From Oscillospiraceae bacterium (GTDB taxonomy: Bacteria; Bacillota; Clostridia; Oscillospirales; Oscillospiraceae), in NCBI GenBank assembly GCA_016296045.1, contig JAEDKB010000083.1, positions 1-7,195 on the forward strand: 7,195 nucleotides of DNA. The letters run 5' to 3'. This document shows positions 1 to 6,664 of this stretch, in pieces (positions within the stretch are counted from its first letter, which is position 1; each line of letters opens with the position of its first letter). The translations under genes and the position numbers were made by a program. The notes beneath the pieces were generated by a model. It was not told where the DNA came from. It saw only the letters and a program-made list of their open reading frames with translations, and made no database searches.

Positions 1-1283
1 ATGGAATCGACGCTGCCGTAAATATGCAGATTGGATTTGCTTCCGAGGCGGATCTGGCTGACATCACCGGATACGGTCAAGCCGACCTGCTTGCCGGCGG
101 TGATGCTTTCGGCGCTGCCGTGCAGAACGAGCGCAGACAGCTTTTCCGCGGTGACGGCACCGGCAACGTCGCCGGTCATAACGAGATATGCGCCTTCGTG
201 CAGAACCAGCTCGTCACAGCTGCCGATATAGGTGTGCTTTCCGCTCAGAAGGGTGAGTGTTTTTGCGCTGCCGGTGAAATCCACCTCGCCGGCGAGGAAG
301 GTGCTGTCGATATTCGCGGTCAGCTTTCCGCCCTTCGGAGAAAAGACGAGCTGAGAAGCCTGCAAATTGGTAAAATCAGCGGCAACCTCCGAGCCGCAGC
401 GAACGGAAAGTGTGCCTGAAATGTTCCAGTCGGAGGGGGAAAGCGTCCCGACATAGGGCTGACCGATCACAAGACTGCCGTCGAGGGTCAGGGAATCGGG
501 CAGCGACTGCGTGCCGCGGTAGAGCACGCGGCCGGAAGCGGGAATCTCCTCCGGTGTATCGACAATGCAGTCAAAGAGGTTGAAAATTAGCTGCGCGATT
601 TCCGCACGGGTGATGCTGCTGCGCGGATGCACGCCGCCGTCCTGATAGCCGGACAGAAGCCCCTGCTTTGCCATGGCGCTGACAGCGTCGCGGGCATACG
701 GGGTAATATCCTCCGAATCGTTGAACTTTGTATAGTAATTCCGATCCGTATCCGCAATGCCGAAGGAGCGCGCCAGAACAACAACGGCCTGCTCACGGGT
801 GAGGAAGGCGTTCGGCTCCATCTTTGTGGCGCTCGAGCCGGTAAAGATGCCGGCTGCGACAGCGGCGGAAAGCTCCGAGCAGTACCAATCGCTCGTATCT
901 ACATCCTGAAAAGCAGACAGGTCGGCACTTCCGCAGGCACCGAGCATACGAACCAGAATCGCCGCCATCTCCGCACGGGTGATATACTTTTCGGGATTGA
1001 GCCTGTGATACTGGTCGCCGCGCAAAATATTGTTCTGCACGGCAAACATCAGTGCTTCACGGCTCCAGTCGTCGGGATAATCATAGGCATCCGGCGATTT
1101 TTCGGACGGCTTGACCGTTTCCTCAGGGCTTTCCTCCGAGAAGAGCGCTTCTGTCTCGACCGCGACGGATTCTTCCTCCTGCGCGCTCGATGCAGCGGGC
1201 TCTTCCGTTGCAAAGGCGGCTGCGGCAAGAAGTATGCACAGGGCAAGGCAGAGAGCAATCATTCGATAAAGATGTTGTTTCAT
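1..1283 (-). CDS. Secreted SLH-domain (S-layer homology) protein, C-terminus cut by window edge
   Basis: The reading frame is open from the ATG at 1283 to the window edge, giving 427 complete codons and no stop, so the C-terminus is missing. Residues 1-25 form a signal peptide: charged start, hydrophobic core, probable cleavage after Ala-Phe-Ala. An acidic Glu/Ser/Pro-rich linker follows (26-66). Three SLH repeats follow at about 68-115, 122-175 and 184-238, each ending in the family signature (TRAE at 102-105, TREQ at 162-165, TRAE at 225-228). SLH triplets anchor proteins non-covalently to secondary cell-wall polymers, so the protein should sit on the outer wall. Residues about 250-427 are rich in short alternating hydrophobic strands with Gly turns, which suggests a beta-solenoid or adhesin-like passenger; I do not recognise its family. 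The start is supported by an AAAGGAG site 7 nt upstream. The start codon overlaps the aminopeptidase stop (ATGA, 1280-1283), so translation is probably coupled. Confidence 0.9.
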   Translation of the reverse strand, partial: MKQHLYRMIALCLALCILLAAAAFATEEPAASSAQEEESVAVETEALFSEESPEETVKPSEKSPDAYDYPDDWSREALMFAVQNNILRGDQYHRLNPEKYITRAEMAAILVRMLGACGSADLSAFQDVDTSDWYCSELSAAVAAGIFTGSSATKMEPNAFLTREQAVVVLARSFGIADTDRNYYTKFNDSEDITPYARDAVSAMAKQGLLSGYQDGGVHPRSSITRAEIAQLIFNLFDCIVDTPEEIPASGRVLYRGTQSLPDSLTLDGSLVIGQPYVGTLSPSDWNISGTLSVRCGSEVAADFTNLQASQLVFSPKGGKLTANIDSTFLAGEVDFTGSAKTLTLLSGKHTYIGSCDELVLHEGAYLVMTGDVAGAVTAEKLSALVLHGSAESITAGKQVGLTVSGDVSQIRLGSKSNLHIYGSVDS

Positions 1284-2569
1284 TTTCTCTCTCCTTTGTT
1301 TGATTCGTTAAAAAAGGCTTCGCACAGACGGCACAGCGCCTCCTGATCTCTTGCGCCCATCAGCTCTCTGGCAGAGTGCATGGCAAGGATCGGAACGCCG
1401 ATATCGGCAGCAGGCATGGCAAGCAGTGCCGAGGCCATAGCGCCGACGGTGCTGCCGCCGGGAAGATCGGCGCGATTCATATAGACTTGCAGGGGAATGT
1501 TATGCTCGCGGCACAAACCTGCAATGACGGCGCAGGTCTCCGCCTCCGAGGAATAGCGCGGACTGCGCTTGAGCGCAACACCGCCGTTGAGAACGGGACC
1601 GTTGGCAGCGTCTGCGTATTCCGAATGATTCGGATGAACGGCGTGGGCAACGTCGCAGGAAAGCAGCATGCCGTTGATGCAGGCGTTGAGAAAAGCGGCT
1701 CGATCCATTCCCAGAGCAATCGAAAGCTTTTCCAGAATCACGCTCAGCGCATTGCTGTCGCCGCCGCGGTGTGTGTTGCTGCCGATTTCCTCGTTGTCAA
1801 ACAGAACGGCAACATTGATTCCTTTTCCGTCCGCCTTCGTCAGACCGCTCAGGCAGGCGTGAACCGAGGTCAGGTTGTCCAACCGCGGCGAGGAGATCAA
1901 GTCGTTTTCAAAGCCGAGCACCTGCGCTTGCTCTGCACAGTAAACATACAGCTCATACGATAAGATCCGATCTTCCTGGACTTTCAGCTTATCGGCGAGC
2001 TTTTTTTGCAAATATCCGTCCTTCTCCCAGCCGGACGAAATGCTTCGGCAGATCGGCAGCATATCAACATTCGGCTTGACCGCAACACCCTTGTTGACCT
2101 CGCGGTTCATATGAATGGCAAGGTTCGGAATTGTCATCAGCGGCTCGTCCCACGAAACCAGACGCTTTTCCGGATGCATGGGATCGTCCGTCTGCACCAG
2201 CGCGATGCCGGCAAGCGACAGGGGACGGTCAAACCAACTGTTCAAAATGGCACCGCCGTAGGGCTCTACGCTCAGTTTGCAGCAGCCGCCGCTGACCTGC
2301 TCCGGATGCGGCTTGATGCGCATACAGGGCCAATCGGTGTGCGCGGCGGCAATTCGGAAACGGTCGGCATCTTTTCCGACGGTAAAGGCGGCAAGAAATG
2401 TGCCGTCTTCGACATAGTACCTGCCGCCTCTGCGAAGGTCAAAGCTTCCGCCGAAAGAAAGCGCGGTAAAGCCTTCGTTTTTCAGATATTTTACGGCAGC
2501 GGCGACCGTATGATATGGAGAGCGGCCGTCGTTCAGCCAGCAGAGCAAATCGTTGTATGTATCAGACAT
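1280..2569 (-). CDS. apeB: M18-family metallo-aminopeptidase (aspartyl aminopeptidase type)
   Basis: This encodes a 429-residue cytosolic zinc aminopeptidase that removes N-terminal residues, often acidic ones, from peptides. The length fits the bacterial M18 'aminopeptidase 2' group. The M18 motifs appear in order: AAAHTDWP (74-81) with ligand His77 and Asp79; IPNLAIHMNREVN (147-159); SSPRLDN (226-232) with metal Asp231; LFDNEEIGS (256-264) with the Glu260-Glu261 pair; DVAHAVHPNH (306-315); and RADLPGGSTVG (366-376) with Asp368, followed by MHSARE (397-402) with His398. All expected catalytic and metal residues are present, so the enzyme should be active. There is no signal peptide. The frame stays open to a GTG at 2617, but that codon overlaps the promoter -10 box. 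The ATG at 2569, with an excellent AAAGGAGAA site, is therefore the real start. The stop overlaps the SLH gene start by 4 bp. The symbol is a family-level name; substrate preference cannot be read from sequence. Confidence 0.96.
   Translation of the reverse strand: MSDTYNDLLCWLNDGRSPYHTVAAAVKYLKNEGFTALSFGGSFDLRRGGRYYVEDGTFLAAFTVGKDADRFRIAAAHTDWPCMRIKPHPEQVSGGCCKLSVEPYGGAILNSWFDRPLSLAGIALVQTDDPMHPEKRLVSWDEPLMTIPNLAIHMNREVNKGVAVKPNVDMLPICRSISSGWEKDGYLQKKLADKLKVQEDRILSYELYVYCAEQAQVLGFENDLISSPRLDNLTSVHACLSGLTKADGKGINVAVLFDNEEIGSNTHRGGDSNALSVILEKLSIALGMDRAAFLNACINGMLLSCDVAHAVHPNHSEYADAANGPVLNGGVALKRSPRYSSEAETCAVIAGLCREHNIPLQVYMNRADLPGGSTVGAMASALLAMPAADIGVPILAMHSARELMGARDQEALCRLCEAFFNESNKGERK
1291..1297 (-). 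promoter_or_regulatory. Ribosome binding site of the SLH protein gene
   Basis: The minus strand reads AAAGGAG, 7 nt before the ATG at 1283. It lies inside the last codons of the upstream aminopeptidase gene, as expected for a coupled cistron, and it fixes the start of the SLH protein. Confidence 0.8.
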
Positions 2570-2575
2570 TTCGTG

Positions 2576-2584
2576 TTCTCCTTT
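2576..2584 (-). promoter_or_regulatory. Ribosome binding site that fixes the aminopeptidase start
   Basis: The minus strand reads AAAGGAGAA, with its AGGAG core 8 nt before the ATG at 2569. This favours 2569 over the upstream GTG at 2617, which has no comparable site. Confidence 0.85.
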
Positions 2585-2607
2585 TTGCAAAACGGGGAGA
2601 TAGGTTG

Positions 2608-2636
2608 AGTATAGCACAGTTTATTTCCATCCGCAA
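2608..2636 (-). promoter_or_regulatory. Sigma-A-type promoter of the aminopeptidase-SLH operon
   Basis: On the minus strand a TTGCGG -35 (2631-2636) and a TATACT -10 (2608-2613) are separated by exactly 17 bp. A TGC just before the -10 makes it an extended -10. Transcription should start near 2601, leaving a leader of about 30 nt before the ATG at 2569. The -35 matches consensus only in its TTG half. No operator-like palindrome is obvious around it. Confidence 0.7.
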
Positions 2637-2766
2637 CGGGAAAAACACGAATCAAAGGAAAGAAAAAATGACGGCTGTGGGAAAAGAACGATTTTCTTTG
2701 TCGGGAAGTACAGAAATGGCGGAAAATATTCTGTGAAAATTACCAGTAGGAAAACAAAACCAAATA

Positions 2767-2775
2767 TGTTATGAT
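2767..2775 (+). promoter_or_regulatory. Probable extended -10 promoter of the SPFH-zinc ribbon-TPM operon
   Basis: The plus strand reads TGTTATGAT: a TGn extension followed by TATGAT (five of six matches to TATAAT). No good -35 lies 16-18 bp upstream (TAGGAA at 2747-2752), so the call rests on the extended -10. Transcription would start near 2782, leaving a leader of about 88 nt. I looked for a sigma-W-like TGAAAC/CGTA pair, because the B. subtilis relatives belong to the sigma-W regulon, and found none. The remaining sequence between the divergent promoters (about 2640-2765) is A-rich and shows no gene. Confidence 0.45.
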
Positions 2776-2798
2776 AAAAACAGTATCATTCAAATCAG

Positions 2799-2846
2799 CG
2801 CGGCCGCAGCGGGGAACCGTTGCCATGCTCAAAACGGCAGGCCGCG
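2799..2846 (+). promoter_or_regulatory. Leader hairpin just upstream of the SPFH gene
   Basis: CGCGGCC at 2799-2805 pairs perfectly with GGCCGCG at 2840-2846. Inside it, CCGTT (2817-2821) pairs with AACGG (2833-2837) around an 11-nt loop. The structure ends 8 nt before the ribosome binding site and no T-tract follows, so it is not a terminator. It could stabilise the mRNA or modulate initiation. I do not recognise a riboswitch class. Confidence 0.45.
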
Positions 2847-2854
2847 GAAAACCG

Positions 2855-2861
2855 AAAGGAG
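2855..2861 (+). promoter_or_regulatory. Ribosome binding site that fixes the SPFH protein start
   Basis: AAAGGAG lies 8 nt before the ATG at 2870. The frame is open upstream to an ATG at 2771, but that codon sits within the putative -10 box and the extra 33 residues do not look like protein, so 2870 is taken as the start. Confidence 0.85.
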
Positions 2862-2869
2862 AAATATTT

Positions 2870-4261
2870 ATGGGACTTATTAAAGCAGGAATCGGCGCGC
2901 TCGGCGGAACGCTGGCCGATCAGTGGAAGGAGTTCTTCTACTGCGAGGCAATCGATAAGGACGTTCTGGTCACGAAGGGACAAAAGCGCATAACCGGTCG
3001 TTCTTCCAACACCAAGGGCAACGACAACATCATCTCCAACGGCTCCGGCATTGCGGTTGCGGACGGTCAGTGCATGATGATCGTCGAGCAGGGCAAGATC
3101 GTCGAAGTCTGCGCCGAACCCGGCGAATTTACATACGATTCGTCTTCCGAGCCGAGCATTTTTGCCGGCAAACTCGGCACAAGCATTCTTGAGACCTTCA
3201 AGACCATCGGCAAGCGTTTCACCTACGGCGGTGATACCGGCAAGGATCAGCGCGTTTACTACTTCAACACCAAGGAAATCATCGACAACAAGTACGGCAC
3301 GGCCAATCCCATTCCGTTCCGCGTGATCGTTGACGAGCGTCTGGGCTATAAGCTCTCCGTTGACCTGCGCTGCAACGGTGTTTATTCCTATCGGATTGTT
3401 GATCCGCTGCTGTTTTATACCAATGTCTGCGGCAACGTCAGCAGCGAATACCGCCGCAGCGAGATCGACGGTATGCTCAAGGGCGAGCTGCTGAGCGCCC
3501 TGCAGCCGGCGCTTGCAAAGATTGCCGCGCAGAAAATCAGCTATTCCGAGATTCCGGCGCATACCAAGGAGATCTCTGCCGCTCTGAACGAGGAGCTGAG
3601 TGTTGACTGGCGTCAGAAGCGCGGCTTGGAGGTTGTTTCTTTCGCGGTCAACTCCGTCACCATTCCGGACGATCAGCGCAAGAAGATCACCGAATGGGAA
3701 GAAAATGCGATGTCTACCGATGTAACCACTGCCGCTGCCCGCATGGTCGGCGCTCAGAGCGAGGCTATGAAGGCTGCCGCTTCCAATCCCAACGGCGCAA
3801 TGATGGGCTTTATGGGCATGGGCATGGCGCAGCAGGCCGGCGGTATGAACGCCCAGAATCTGTTTGCCATGGGTCAGCAGCAACAGCAGGCCGCTCCGGC
3901 ACCTGCGGCAGACGGCTGGAAGTGCTCCTGCGGGGTGATGAATACCGGAAAATTCTGCCTGGAATGCGGCAAGCCGAAGCCTGCTCCTGCCGACAGTTGG
4001 AAGTGCTCCTGCGGCACGGTCAACACCGGCAAGTTCTGTCTGGAGTGCGGCAAGCCGAAGCCTGCGGCAGCAGACGGATGGACGTGTAAGTGCGGCGCGG
4101 TCAACAAGGGCAAGTTCTGTGCCGAATGCGGAAGCCCGAAACCCGCCGGCGCACCGCTTTATAAGTGCGACAAGTGCGGCTGGGAGCCGAAGGATCCGGC
4201 ACATCCGCCGAAATTCTGTCCGGAATGCGGCGATATTTTCGACGACAAAGACATCAAGTAA
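2870..4261 (+). CDS. ydjI: SPFH-domain protein with four C-terminal zinc-ribbon modules (YdjI-like, 'virion core protein' annotation family)
   Basis: This encodes a 463-residue cytoplasmic protein with no signal peptide or transmembrane helix. A Gly-rich amphipathic N-terminus (1-25) could bind membrane. The SPFH (stomatin/prohibitin/flotillin) core spans roughly 55-265, with the family-typical end NSVTIPDDQRKKITEWEE (261-278). A low-complexity Met/Gly/Gln/Ala linker follows (about 300-349, including Gln5 at 336-340). The tail has three near-identical 27-residue ribbons: Cys352/354-363/366, Cys379/381-390/393 and Cys406/408-417/420. A fourth, divergent, rubredoxin-like knuckle uses Cys433/436-450/453. 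In B. subtilis, YdjI is an SPFH protein that works with YdjG and YdjH and links PspA to the membrane. The same partners are encoded downstream here, so a membrane-scaffold or envelope-stress role is inferred. It is the first gene of the operon, 15 bp from the next. As I recall, YdjI is clearly shorter, so the ribbon array is an expansion. Orthology is judged by architecture and context only. Confidence 0.9.
   Translation: MGLIKAGIGALGGTLADQWKEFFYCEAIDKDVLVTKGQKRITGRSSNTKGNDNIISNGSGIAVADGQCMMIVEQGKIVEVCAEPGEFTYDSSSEPSIFAGKLGTSILETFKTIGKRFTYGGDTGKDQRVYYFNTKEIIDNKYGTANPIPFRVIVDERLGYKLSVDLRCNGVYSYRIVDPLLFYTNVCGNVSSEYRRSEIDGMLKGELLSALQPALAKIAAQKISYSEIPAHTKEISAALNEELSVDWRQKRGLEVVSFAVNSVTIPDDQRKKITEWEENAMSTDVTTAAARMVGAQSEAMKAAASNPNGAMMGFMGMGMAQQAGGMNAQNLFAMGQQQQQAAPAPAADGWKCSCGVMNTGKFCLECGKPKPAPADSWKCSCGTVNTGKFCLECGKPKPAAADGWTCKCGAVNKGKFCAECGSPKPAGAPLYKCDKCGWEPKDPAHPPKFCPECGDIFDDKDIK
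3917..4159 (+). repeat. Three tandem 81-bp units encoding zinc ribbons
   Basis: The units at 3917-3997, 3998-4078 and 4079-4159 each encode 27 residues beginning with Trp and carrying CxC...CxxCG followed by a (K/S)PKPA spacer. Units 1 and 2 share exact blocks such as TGGAAGTGCTCCTGCGG; unit 3 has diverged more. A fourth, more distant ribbon follows directly (4160-4258). The exact period and shared blocks point to in-gene tandem duplication. Confidence 0.9.
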
Positions 4262-4276
4262 TGATGAGGGGATACT

Positions 4277-5377
4277 ATGGCAACGGTTCTGGAATATAAA
4301 TGTCCCTGCTGCGGCGGCAAGATCGAATTCGACAGCGGCTTGCAGCAGATGAAGTGTCCGTATTGTGACACGACGTTCGATGTTTCAACGCTGAAGGATT
4401 TTGATGATGTTCTGCAGCAGGAGGCGCAATCCTCCGACGAAATGCATTGGGAAACGCAGGCGGGCTCACAGTGGGCGCAGGATGAGGCAAACCGGATGGG
4501 TGTGTACACCTGCAACTCCTGCGGAGGTGAGCTGGTAGCCGATGCCAACACCGCGGCGACCAGTTGTCCCTACTGCGGCAATCCGGTGGTGCTCACCGGC
4601 AGACTTGCAGGCGATCTGAAGCCGGACTATGTGATTCCCTTCAAGCTGGATAAGGAAGCGGCAAAGGCTGCACTTCGCAAGCATATGAGCGGGAAAAAGC
4701 TTTTGCCCAAACAGTTCAAAGACGAAAACCATCTCGACGAGATCAAGGGCGTCTACGTACCGTTCTGGCTGTTCGATGCCGATGCCGATGCCAGCATCCG
4801 CTACCACGCTACCCGCCTTCGCACATGGAGCGACGCCAACTACAACTATACCGAGACCAGCCATTTTGCCCTCCTGCGTGCCGGCTCAATCGGCTTTCAA
4901 CACGTCCCCGTGGATGGCTCAAGCAAAATGGCAGACGATCTGATGGAATCCATTGAGCCTTACGATTTTAACGACGCGGTGGATTTCCGGACGGCGTATC
5001 TTTCCGGCTATCTGGCAGACCGCTATGATGTTTCCGCCGAGCAGAGCATTGAACGTGCAAACACCCGCGTAAAGAAGAGCACGGAGGATGCCTTTGCGGC
5101 AACGGCGACCGGCTATGCTACCGTCGTGCCGGAAAGCAGCAACATCCGCCTTTCCAACGGCAAGGCAACGTATGCGCTCTACCCGGTCTGGCTTTTGCAA
5201 ACGAGCTGGAACGGTCAGAATTTCCTCTTTGCCATGAACGGTCAGACCGGAAAAATGGTTGGCGACCTGCCGATGGATAAGGGTGCCTACTGGCGCTGGT
5301 TTGCAATTTGGGCGGCGATTTTGGGTGCCGGCTGCTTTGTCGTGCTCCTGCTGCTGCATTTGCTCGGAATAATTTAG
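4277..5377 (+). CDS. ydjG: TFIIB-type zinc-ribbon protein with C-terminal membrane anchor (YdjG-like)
   Basis: This encodes 366 residues. Two zinc ribbons lie at the N-terminus: Cys9/Cys12 with Cys27/Cys30, and Cys79/Cys82 with Cys97/Cys100. An acidic Gln/Glu-rich linker separates them. A mixed alpha/beta region follows (about 110-335), containing the motifs VYVPFWLFDAD and YALYPVWLL (299-307) that are typical of this family. One hydrophobic helix at about 342-363 ends the protein, so it should be tail-anchored with the bulk in the cytoplasm. In B. subtilis the related YdjG forms a membrane complex with YdjH that recruits YdjI and PspA. The neighbours here are the matching SPFH and TPM proteins. 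The ATG has a GAGGGG site (4266-4271) 5 nt upstream and lies 15 bp after the previous stop. Despite the TFIIB label, the membrane anchor makes a transcription-factor role unlikely. Confidence 0.9.
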   Translation: MATVLEYKCPCCGGKIEFDSGLQQMKCPYCDTTFDVSTLKDFDDVLQQEAQSSDEMHWETQAGSQWAQDEANRMGVYTCNSCGGELVADANTAATSCPYCGNPVVLTGRLAGDLKPDYVIPFKLDKEAAKAALRKHMSGKKLLPKQFKDENHLDEIKGVYVPFWLFDADADASIRYHATRLRTWSDANYNYTETSHFALLRAGSIGFQHVPVDGSSKMADDLMESIEPYDFNDAVDFRTAYLSGYLADRYDVSAEQSIERANTRVKKSTEDAFAATATGYATVVPESSNIRLSNGKATYALYPVWLLQTSWNGQNFLFAMNGQTGKMVGDLPMDKGAYWRWFAIWAAILGAGCFVVLLLLHLLGII

Positions 5378-5389
5378 GAGGGGAATACA

Positions 5390-6607
5390 ATGAAAAAATA
5401 TTTGATTTCTCTTCTGCTGATTGCTTCTTTGTGTGCGGCGCTGCTGCTTCCGGTCAGTGCCTCGCAGGAGGGCTATGTTTTTGATCTGTGCGGCATATTT
5501 GACGAGGTCGAAAGCTTGAACGCCGAGGCGGATACAATCTGTCAGATTACCGGAATTGCGCCGTATTTTATCATGACTGACGATCAGGGCGGCTTGGAAG
5601 GCGAGGAATACATTGAACAATTTGCGCAGCAGCATGGCTTTGACAGTGACGCAATCGTTATCCTCGATGGCGAAAGCGCTTGTTATGTCACCGCGTTTGG
5701 TACGGCAAATGACTATGTGAGCGAGGATGAGCTGATTGCCATGCGCGACGCATATGGCGATTCCGAGACCTATTCCGGCGGTGTGCGCGACTATTTCAAC
5801 CTCATGTTCACGACCCTGGAAATGCGCCTCTCCGATGATACGCCGGACGCGACCGAAGCGCAAGGTGATATGGCTGCCGCTGATACCGATACCGAAGCGG
5901 AAGCCGTTATGCCGATCTCTGCCGACGCTGATGCCGCGCAGGCTGTCGCGTATTCGACCCGCCTGATCGACCGTGCCGGACTGCTCAGTGCCCAGGAGGG
6001 CGCGGAGATTGCCGCACTGCTCGATCAGGTGAGCGAAAAGCACGGTGTCGATGTCGTGATTGTTACGGAAAGCACGCTCGGCGGCAAGGATATGGTTGCC
6101 TATGCGGATGATTTTTACGATGATAACGGCTATGCCGAGGACGGCATCCTGCTTCTGTACTGCCCGAATGAGAGCGTGCGCTATATCAGCACCTGCGGTA
6201 AGGCGATCGACTGGTTTGACGGCGACAATTTCAGCACACTGACAGAAGCGATCAAACCGTGTTTTGAAAGCTTTTCGTATGCCGAGGCGTTCACCACCTA
6301 TGCGGAAACCTGCGACGAGATCATCGAGGATGAAACCGCGTTCCCGTGGCTGATTGTGGTGATTGCCGTGCTTCTCGGCGTTGTGCTCTCTGCGCTGATC
6401 CCGATGAATGTGCTCAAGGGCGAGTTGAAATCCGTCCGTGCAAAGGCCGCCGCCACGGACTATGTCCGCAGCGGGAGTATGAATTTGACGCAGGATAAGG
6501 ATATTTTCCTCTACCATACCGTGACCCGTACCGAAAAACCGAAGAACAATTCCGGCAACACGCATACCAGTTCCTCCGGCACAAGTCACGGCGGCGGAAG
6601 CTTCTGA
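5390..6607 (+). CDS. ydjH: Membrane-anchored TPM-domain protein with an extra N-terminal TPM-like domain (YdjH-like)
   Basis: This encodes 405 residues. Residues 1-25 are a signal peptide ending near Val-Ser-Ala. A divergent TPM-like domain spans about 30-145, an acidic Asp/Ala/Thr-rich linker about 146-187, and a canonical TPM domain about 190-315 (LIDRAGLLSAQE, DDFYDDNGYAEDGILLLY, YISTCG). One transmembrane helix lies at about 318-342. The short cytoplasmic tail contains the family-typical SGSMNLTQDKDIFLYHTVTR stretch, then Ser/Thr/Gly and a terminal GGGSF. Both TPM domains should therefore lie outside the membrane. TPM domains (TLP18.3/Psb32/MOLO-1) occur in photosystem II repair and envelope proteins. 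In B. subtilis the related YdjH pairs with YdjG. The family usually has one TPM domain, so this protein is long. The site AGGAGGGG (5376-5383) overlaps the preceding TAG, and the gap is only 12 bp, so it is co-transcribed. Confidence 0.9.
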   Translation: MKKYLISLLLIASLCAALLLPVSASQEGYVFDLCGIFDEVESLNAEADTICQITGIAPYFIMTDDQGGLEGEEYIEQFAQQHGFDSDAIVILDGESACYVTAFGTANDYVSEDELIAMRDAYGDSETYSGGVRDYFNLMFTTLEMRLSDDTPDATEAQGDMAAADTDTEAEAVMPISADADAAQAVAYSTRLIDRAGLLSAQEGAEIAALLDQVSEKHGVDVVIVTESTLGGKDMVAYADDFYDDNGYAEDGILLLYCPNESVRYISTCGKAIDWFDGDNFSTLTEAIKPCFESFSYAEAFTTYAETCDEIIEDETAFPWLIVVIAVLLGVVLSALIPMNVLKGELKSVRAKAAATDYVRSGSMNLTQDKDIFLYHTVTRTEKPKNNSGNTHTSSSGTSHGGGSF

Positions 6608-6633
6608 AGCCTGTAAAAACGGAAATGATTTGA

Positions 6634-6640
6634 AAGGAAG
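6634..6640 (+). promoter_or_regulatory. Ribosome binding site of the small lipoprotein gene
   Basis: AAGGAAG lies 8 nt before the CTG at 6649. The only nearby ATG (6641) immediately follows it but is out of frame and reads Met-Arg-Phe-stop. The site therefore supports initiation at CTG 6649, or less likely ATT 6646, rather than at the later TTG 6673. Confidence 0.55.
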
Positions 6641-6643
6641 ATG

Positions 6644-6664
6644 AGATTCTGAAAAAGATTCTGA
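6644..6664 (+). repeat. Short direct repeat across the lipoprotein start
   Basis: AGATTCTGA occurs at 6644-6652 and again at 6656-6664, a period of 12 bp. It spans the proposed CTG start and adds four in-frame codons, so a small duplication could have displaced or reshaped the original start region. Confidence 0.6.

Noticed and set aside
627..1346. 239-codon open frame on the plus strand
   Set aside because: It is antisense to the SLH gene, where the minus-strand frame has a signal peptide and three SLH repeats. It has no ribosome binding site of note and no known domain.
2006..2608. 200-codon open frame on the plus strand
   Set aside because: It is antisense to the aminopeptidase, whose catalytic motifs are all present on the minus strand.
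2570..2617. Extended aminopeptidase N-terminus from GTG 2617
   Set aside because: The GTG overlaps the promoter -10 region, has no ribosome binding site, and the extra 16 residues are not part of the family. The ATG at 2569 has a strong site.
2678..2700. AAAGAA/TTCTTT inverted repeat in the divergent intergenic region, considered as a terminator or operator
   Set aside because: The stem is only six A/T-rich pairs with no T-tract context, and it does not sit on either promoter, so it is likely chance in A-rich DNA.
3917..4159. Tandem repeats considered as a CRISPR-like or non-coding satellite array
   Set aside because: The repeats are contiguous 81-bp units without unique spacers, stay in frame and encode zinc ribbons with conserved cysteines.
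2795..4204. 469-codon open frame on the minus strand
   Set aside because: It is the antisense of the SPFH gene, has no recognisable domain and shows repeats that are only the complement of the zinc-ribbon repeats.
4775..4792. GATGCC repeated three times
   Set aside because: It encodes Asp-Ala-Asp-Ala-Asp-Ala in the zinc-ribbon protein and is too short to suggest more than local slippage or codon reuse.
4919..6589. 556-codon open frame on the minus strand
   Set aside because: It lies opposite the TPM gene and the end of the zinc-ribbon gene, both with clear domains, ribosome binding sites and tight spacing. Its translation is rich in His, Arg and Ile with no recognisable domain, as expected from the codon bias of the genuine strand.
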